Shown here piece after piece: positions 60,295-64,000 of a DNA stretch of 64,000 bases (position 1 is the first letter of the stretch; every line of letters starts with the position of its first letter). The notes under the pieces are model-generated. The model made no database searches. It had not been told where the DNA came from and saw only the letters and a program-made list of their open reading frames with translations. Position numbers and translations under genes: made by a program. The stretch lies in contig OZ034972.1 of the NCBI GenBank assembly GCA_964030785.1, forward strand, positions 13,463,231 to 13,527,230, given 5' to 3'. This DNA is from Siderastrea siderea (Eukaryota > Cnidaria > Anthozoa > Scleractinia > Rhizangiidae).

Positions 60295-63200
60295 TCAGAA
60301 CACATAATTCTGTGTTGACCCAAACTGTGTCTTTTGTGGGCCAATGGATTTCTTCCTTTCTTGTGTTTCCTCTGCATCAGCTTTGGTTTGTTCTTGTTGA
60401 TCTGACACAGCTTCGAGAAATTCTGGCACTCTAGTGCTTTTCTTGTCGATGAAATCCCTAAAGGCCTTTGCTCCATGCATGGTTGAAAGTACAGTATCCT
60501 ACAGAGTGACATAAAGTAATTCAATTGTTTACTAAGAGTTAAAAAATTAGACCAACAGAATACATGCCATTGCCCTTTGGAATCAGTTTCTATCTTTATT
60601 GTTATCAAGTTTTTTCATCCAGATTCTTTCTCTGTTGTTTTCAAGTACAGTATATACTTCTGTTTTCTTAGACACTGCTGACGTTGAGTTAACCTCTCGT
60701 GATATCAAACAAACAACTACTTTTGTCCTTGATAAACAATTTGTTTTCCAGAGTGCTTGAGATAGTCTAGCAGAAGTCTGTTATGTATTATTGGTGTTCT
60801 TTAGTGTGGCAGCGATCTGGAAACCTGATCTTAATTAGCATAGATTTTGACAGTTTTTTGTTTTGTTATTTAGTGACACATTTGAGAAGACGTACTGTAC
60901 AAAACTCGAGATAGTGTTTCATCAACATATAAACACCTCGAGTTTCATAAAAAAAACTCACTTTTATGTCACTTGTCCAACTCTCCTATCTGATGGGACA
61001 TACTCTCTTGTGTTGGATAAAATTACTTTTCACAGTCCAAATAGGTTTATAATACCACAGATAGTCTTTTTGGAGGTGTACAGCTGTGGTACATTACTAC
61101 CAGCTGGCACTACACAGCTTACCAGTTTCTGGCTTTTCTTCTTGGACTCGGACAGAGTTTTATCTTGTTGTTCTTTAGGATCCTGCAATGGCTCATCAAA
61201 GGGGCGAGCTTTCCATGTTCTGGGAGTCAGGTACCATGCACCATACTTCACCTTCACCCAGCTTGGAACATACTTGCCTTTCACCTAAGAGAAAAATAGG
61301 ATTAGGTGTTAGTCAATGAGGACAAAAAGACAAACTGGAGAAAAATGTATTAACCTAAGAGGAATTCAGTGACTCTTGTCAGTCATAACTCCAGAAAAGA
61401 CAAACTGGTTAAAACAGTCCTTTTCCATCTGTTTAAAAAGAAACCAAAAAGGACTGTCATTTCTGTGATTTCCTTTAAATCTCAATTTTGACCATTCACT
61501 CCAAATGCAACTTGTTCTCATCGTGTCTGCAACTCGACTCATGTCTAAATCAGACGTACTACATCTTCATGACAATTGCACACAACATGAAAAATTTTGT
61601 AGGATTTTAAAACGTTTTAAAACTCTACGACAGTTCTCGCCATAGACAAGATGTTAGAAAATTTATGGCGAGTTATGGTCTTTTTTCTGACGCAAGCAGT
61701 GTACGCTACAAAAGTCGCATGCAACAGTCATAAGCAAAAATCATACTGTCTTAATCAGCCCTTATGATAATATCATTACTATGATCAGGGTTTTTAAACA
61801 GTGGAACTGGGTTTGTTTGAGTTTGATTGATTCTTTGGTTTTGTTTTATTGACTATGCTGAAAGCATTTCAGTCAAGTTTGCAAACAGTAGAAAGACAGT
61901 GGTATATCTTACCTTTTCCATCTTAGCTTCTGGCACTTGTCTTGTATCACTTGGTTTTGGTAATGGGGATCCAGTGTTCATTCTCAACTCAGGTGGAACA
62001 TTTGTCAGTTCAACAACATGGATTGGTACTGACAGTGCAGGCTATGATAGGAAAACAACAGTTCTTGATTACCACATTGAATTCTGCTTTAAAATGATAC
62101 TAAGAACTCAAGGTGGTGATCAGTACAGGCCTGATCTTTCGTTCAAACCAACCTTGGTCTCGTATCCACTGGCGAACAAACTCATTACTGTTGATTCTTC
62201 TATGTTGTTGCTTTGCCCACCCTTTGAAAACAAAAGTAAGGTTTCATGATTAGCTTTTATGGCACACATTTTGACAGTTTCCTGTTGTTACTAAGTCCTT
62301 GTCTGATTGACAAGGTGGATCCATGGTACGTCTTTGTAGTGGATCTAGGGATGTAATGACCCCCCCCCCCCCACCCAAACGTGTACCAGGGGTTTCACTG
62401 ACATTTGAAGCGGGTGTCAGACCTCATTTGCAGCCAAAGTAAGCAGTGGTCTGAGGCAATTCCTAAAAGCAATTAATTGAAAACCAAGATGAAGTAAGTG
62501 GCTACTTCTTTTTAATCAGTTTAAACATGTCAGTGCTTCACAGGTAAGGTACCTACATTGAATTAATCAAATGACTCAAAATAAAAAGAAAGGAAAAGAA
62601 AGACAATGGCGTAGATGAGTGCACAAAGTTTACCACGAAATCTTATCATTAAATTTGCTAAAGGTGAACTACATTTGTTTAAGCCTTGGAAGCATATCAA
62701 ATACAAGTTGGCAGTTGGAAACCCTCCTATCAAAAATTCCTGGGTCTACATCTGAAGTTTATAAACACCATAGCTACCTACCAATCCTGCCACCCACTCA
62801 CAGAACTCCTTTGTTACTTCTTGTATTCTTGCATCCTGAAAGAGGGAAATTAAGATTAGAATTACTAACTGAACAGTAATTTTGACCTTCAACAAGACTA
62901 ACACTTTAAGAATGGTACTCGTGGTGCACAGCTAAAGAGTTAAAGCATATCAATTAAAGCTTGCAATAACTGTGTTCATGATTTCTTACCGATTTTGGAG
63001 ATTCTGCTTTTTGCCGACTGGCTCTTTTGCTTTCTTCTTTCTGTACCTCCTCTTGCTTGGGAAGCCATTTGTATGTAAGTTTTGCCTGATCCTTTTCAGA
63101 AATACTGTAGAACAAACAGACGTGTTTAATTATTTGGCACTGAAGATACTTACTAAAACAAAATTAAATAATTTAATGCTTTACAAAGGAAAATAAAGTA

Positions 63201-64000
63201 TTCATATTTTCCAAACCTGACTTTTTCTGAATCTCCACTTCTAACAGACTAAAAAAAAAAATTTTTTAAATAGAACAAATTATAATTATTGTAAATTCTA
63301 AGTACACTTATTAATTTGCTATAAGTTAAATGTAGTTAAAATGTAGAAAGACAAAATAAAATATATTTGCACACTCCCTATCAAGCACAACAGCCTTGGT
63401 CATCTTTACATAGTGTGTTATTTCAAAAACAGAATGATTTATTCCCACCTCATCCTGGAAAACACTGTGTTTGTCTTCCTCTGAGTTTCTTTCACTTTCC
63501 TCCTGTAACAGATTATTAAATACAGAAATTAAATAGCAAACAAGTTCATGTCATGAACAAGCATTGCTTGAATGAACAATAAATTTAAAGTGCTTAACAT
63601 GCCATAGCATGCACAGCTGCAGTCCCCATGGCACTTTACAGAAAATGAGATCTTACTAGTGTTGGATATCTCCTTCCAAAAGGTGCCTCTAGCAGATGCT
63701 GCCCACAAGACAGTGATGTCTTCGATGTCAATGTTTTTTTTATACGATTGACACATCTGCATCACACCATCTTCTTTTTACGTACATGGCATAACATGCT
63801 CAGATGCCAAAACTTACAAAAGTGGAAACAATTGACCTCCTGATCCCCTTTGTGACATCCATGACATCATCATTGTTACAGCTTAATATAAGGTCCCCCA
63901 ATTCACAATACTTAACAACCTTTTTACCTGCATTTCATCCTCTCCAGTCTCACTGTCAATATTCATCTCTGGGTCAAGGATCTCAACAACATCTTCAAAT
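60295..64000 (-). CDS. FAM47-like protein, 3' part (5' end outside window)
   Basis: Nine exons on the minus strand: 64000-63928 (partial), 63502-63449, 63248-63217, 63104-62990, 62835-62782, 62221-62153, 62041-61913, 61284-61123, 60498-60295, all in phase, encoding about 296 C-terminal residues. The acidic, Ser/Glu-rich N-terminal part (EILDPEMNIDSETGEDEM) is followed by KDQAKLTYKWLPKQEE, the short helix VTKEFCEWVAGL, then VELTNVPPELRMN. The most telling blocks are VKVKYGAWYLTPRTWKARPF and HGAKAFRDFIDKKSTRVPEF. They match my recollection of the FAM47/FAM47E C-terminal segments (YGAWYL...DEPL and YGPIAFKDFI...). Function of the family is poorly defined. The protein ends GSTQNYVF. It is tail-to-tail with NFXL1, with 546 bp between stops. 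Confidence 0.75.

Overview
The window is eukaryotic nuclear DNA. Genes are split by GT-AG introns, intergenic DNA is AT-rich, and introns are full of short inverted-repeat transposons, simple repeats and one tRNA-like SINE family. The proteins are animal orthologues. Together with a class I NADP-type glutamate dehydrogenase and the style of the repeats, this points to an anthozoan cnidarian, most likely a stony coral. That is inference; the species cannot be read from the sequence.

Layout, left to right. (1) VMA21, a V-ATPase assembly chaperone, minus strand, 3 coding exons (949-2753). (2) CLPB/Skd3-type mitochondrial disaggregase, plus strand, 17 coding exons (2949-13194), head-to-head with VMA21. 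(3) A repeat-rich gap, then an NADP-dependent glutamate dehydrogenase on the minus strand with an uninterrupted coding region (16674-18020) and an apparent intron ending exactly at its ATG. (4) A gene-poor, repeat-rich stretch (about 18.4-25.4 kb) with one weak candidate for a 70-residue protein. (5) An unrecognised small five-exon gene on the minus strand (25477-27141) with a presequence-like N-terminus, head-to-head with RPS3. (6) RPS3, plus strand, 4 coding exons (27224-30683), probably with a further 3'-UTR exon. (7) A 1.6-kb palindromic element flanked by TTAA (32061-33670). (8) A PUB-domain/coiled-coil gene, minus strand (33992-37287), head-to-head with (9) NFXL1, plus strand, 21 coding exons over 22 kb (37503-59748), whose introns hold most of the transposon structures. 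(10) The 3' part of a FAM47-like gene, minus strand, 9 exons, running off the right edge (60295-64000), tail-to-tail with NFXL1.

Exon borders were read by hand from splice sites, reading-phase continuity and similarity to remembered family sequences. All multi-exon models listed keep phase across every junction. The genes are housekeeping functions (V-ATPase assembly, mitochondrial proteostasis, ammonium assimilation, translation, probable p97-linked ubiquitin biology). They are not an operon or a single pathway. Their arrangement as three tightly spaced divergent pairs is the clearest organisational feature. I did not find a self-evident new multi-gene system. The most interesting leads are the uninterrupted GDH gene, the two TTAA foldback elements, the unrecognised presequence-bearing gene, the PUB/coiled-coil protein with two possible C-termini, and the interspersed element families.
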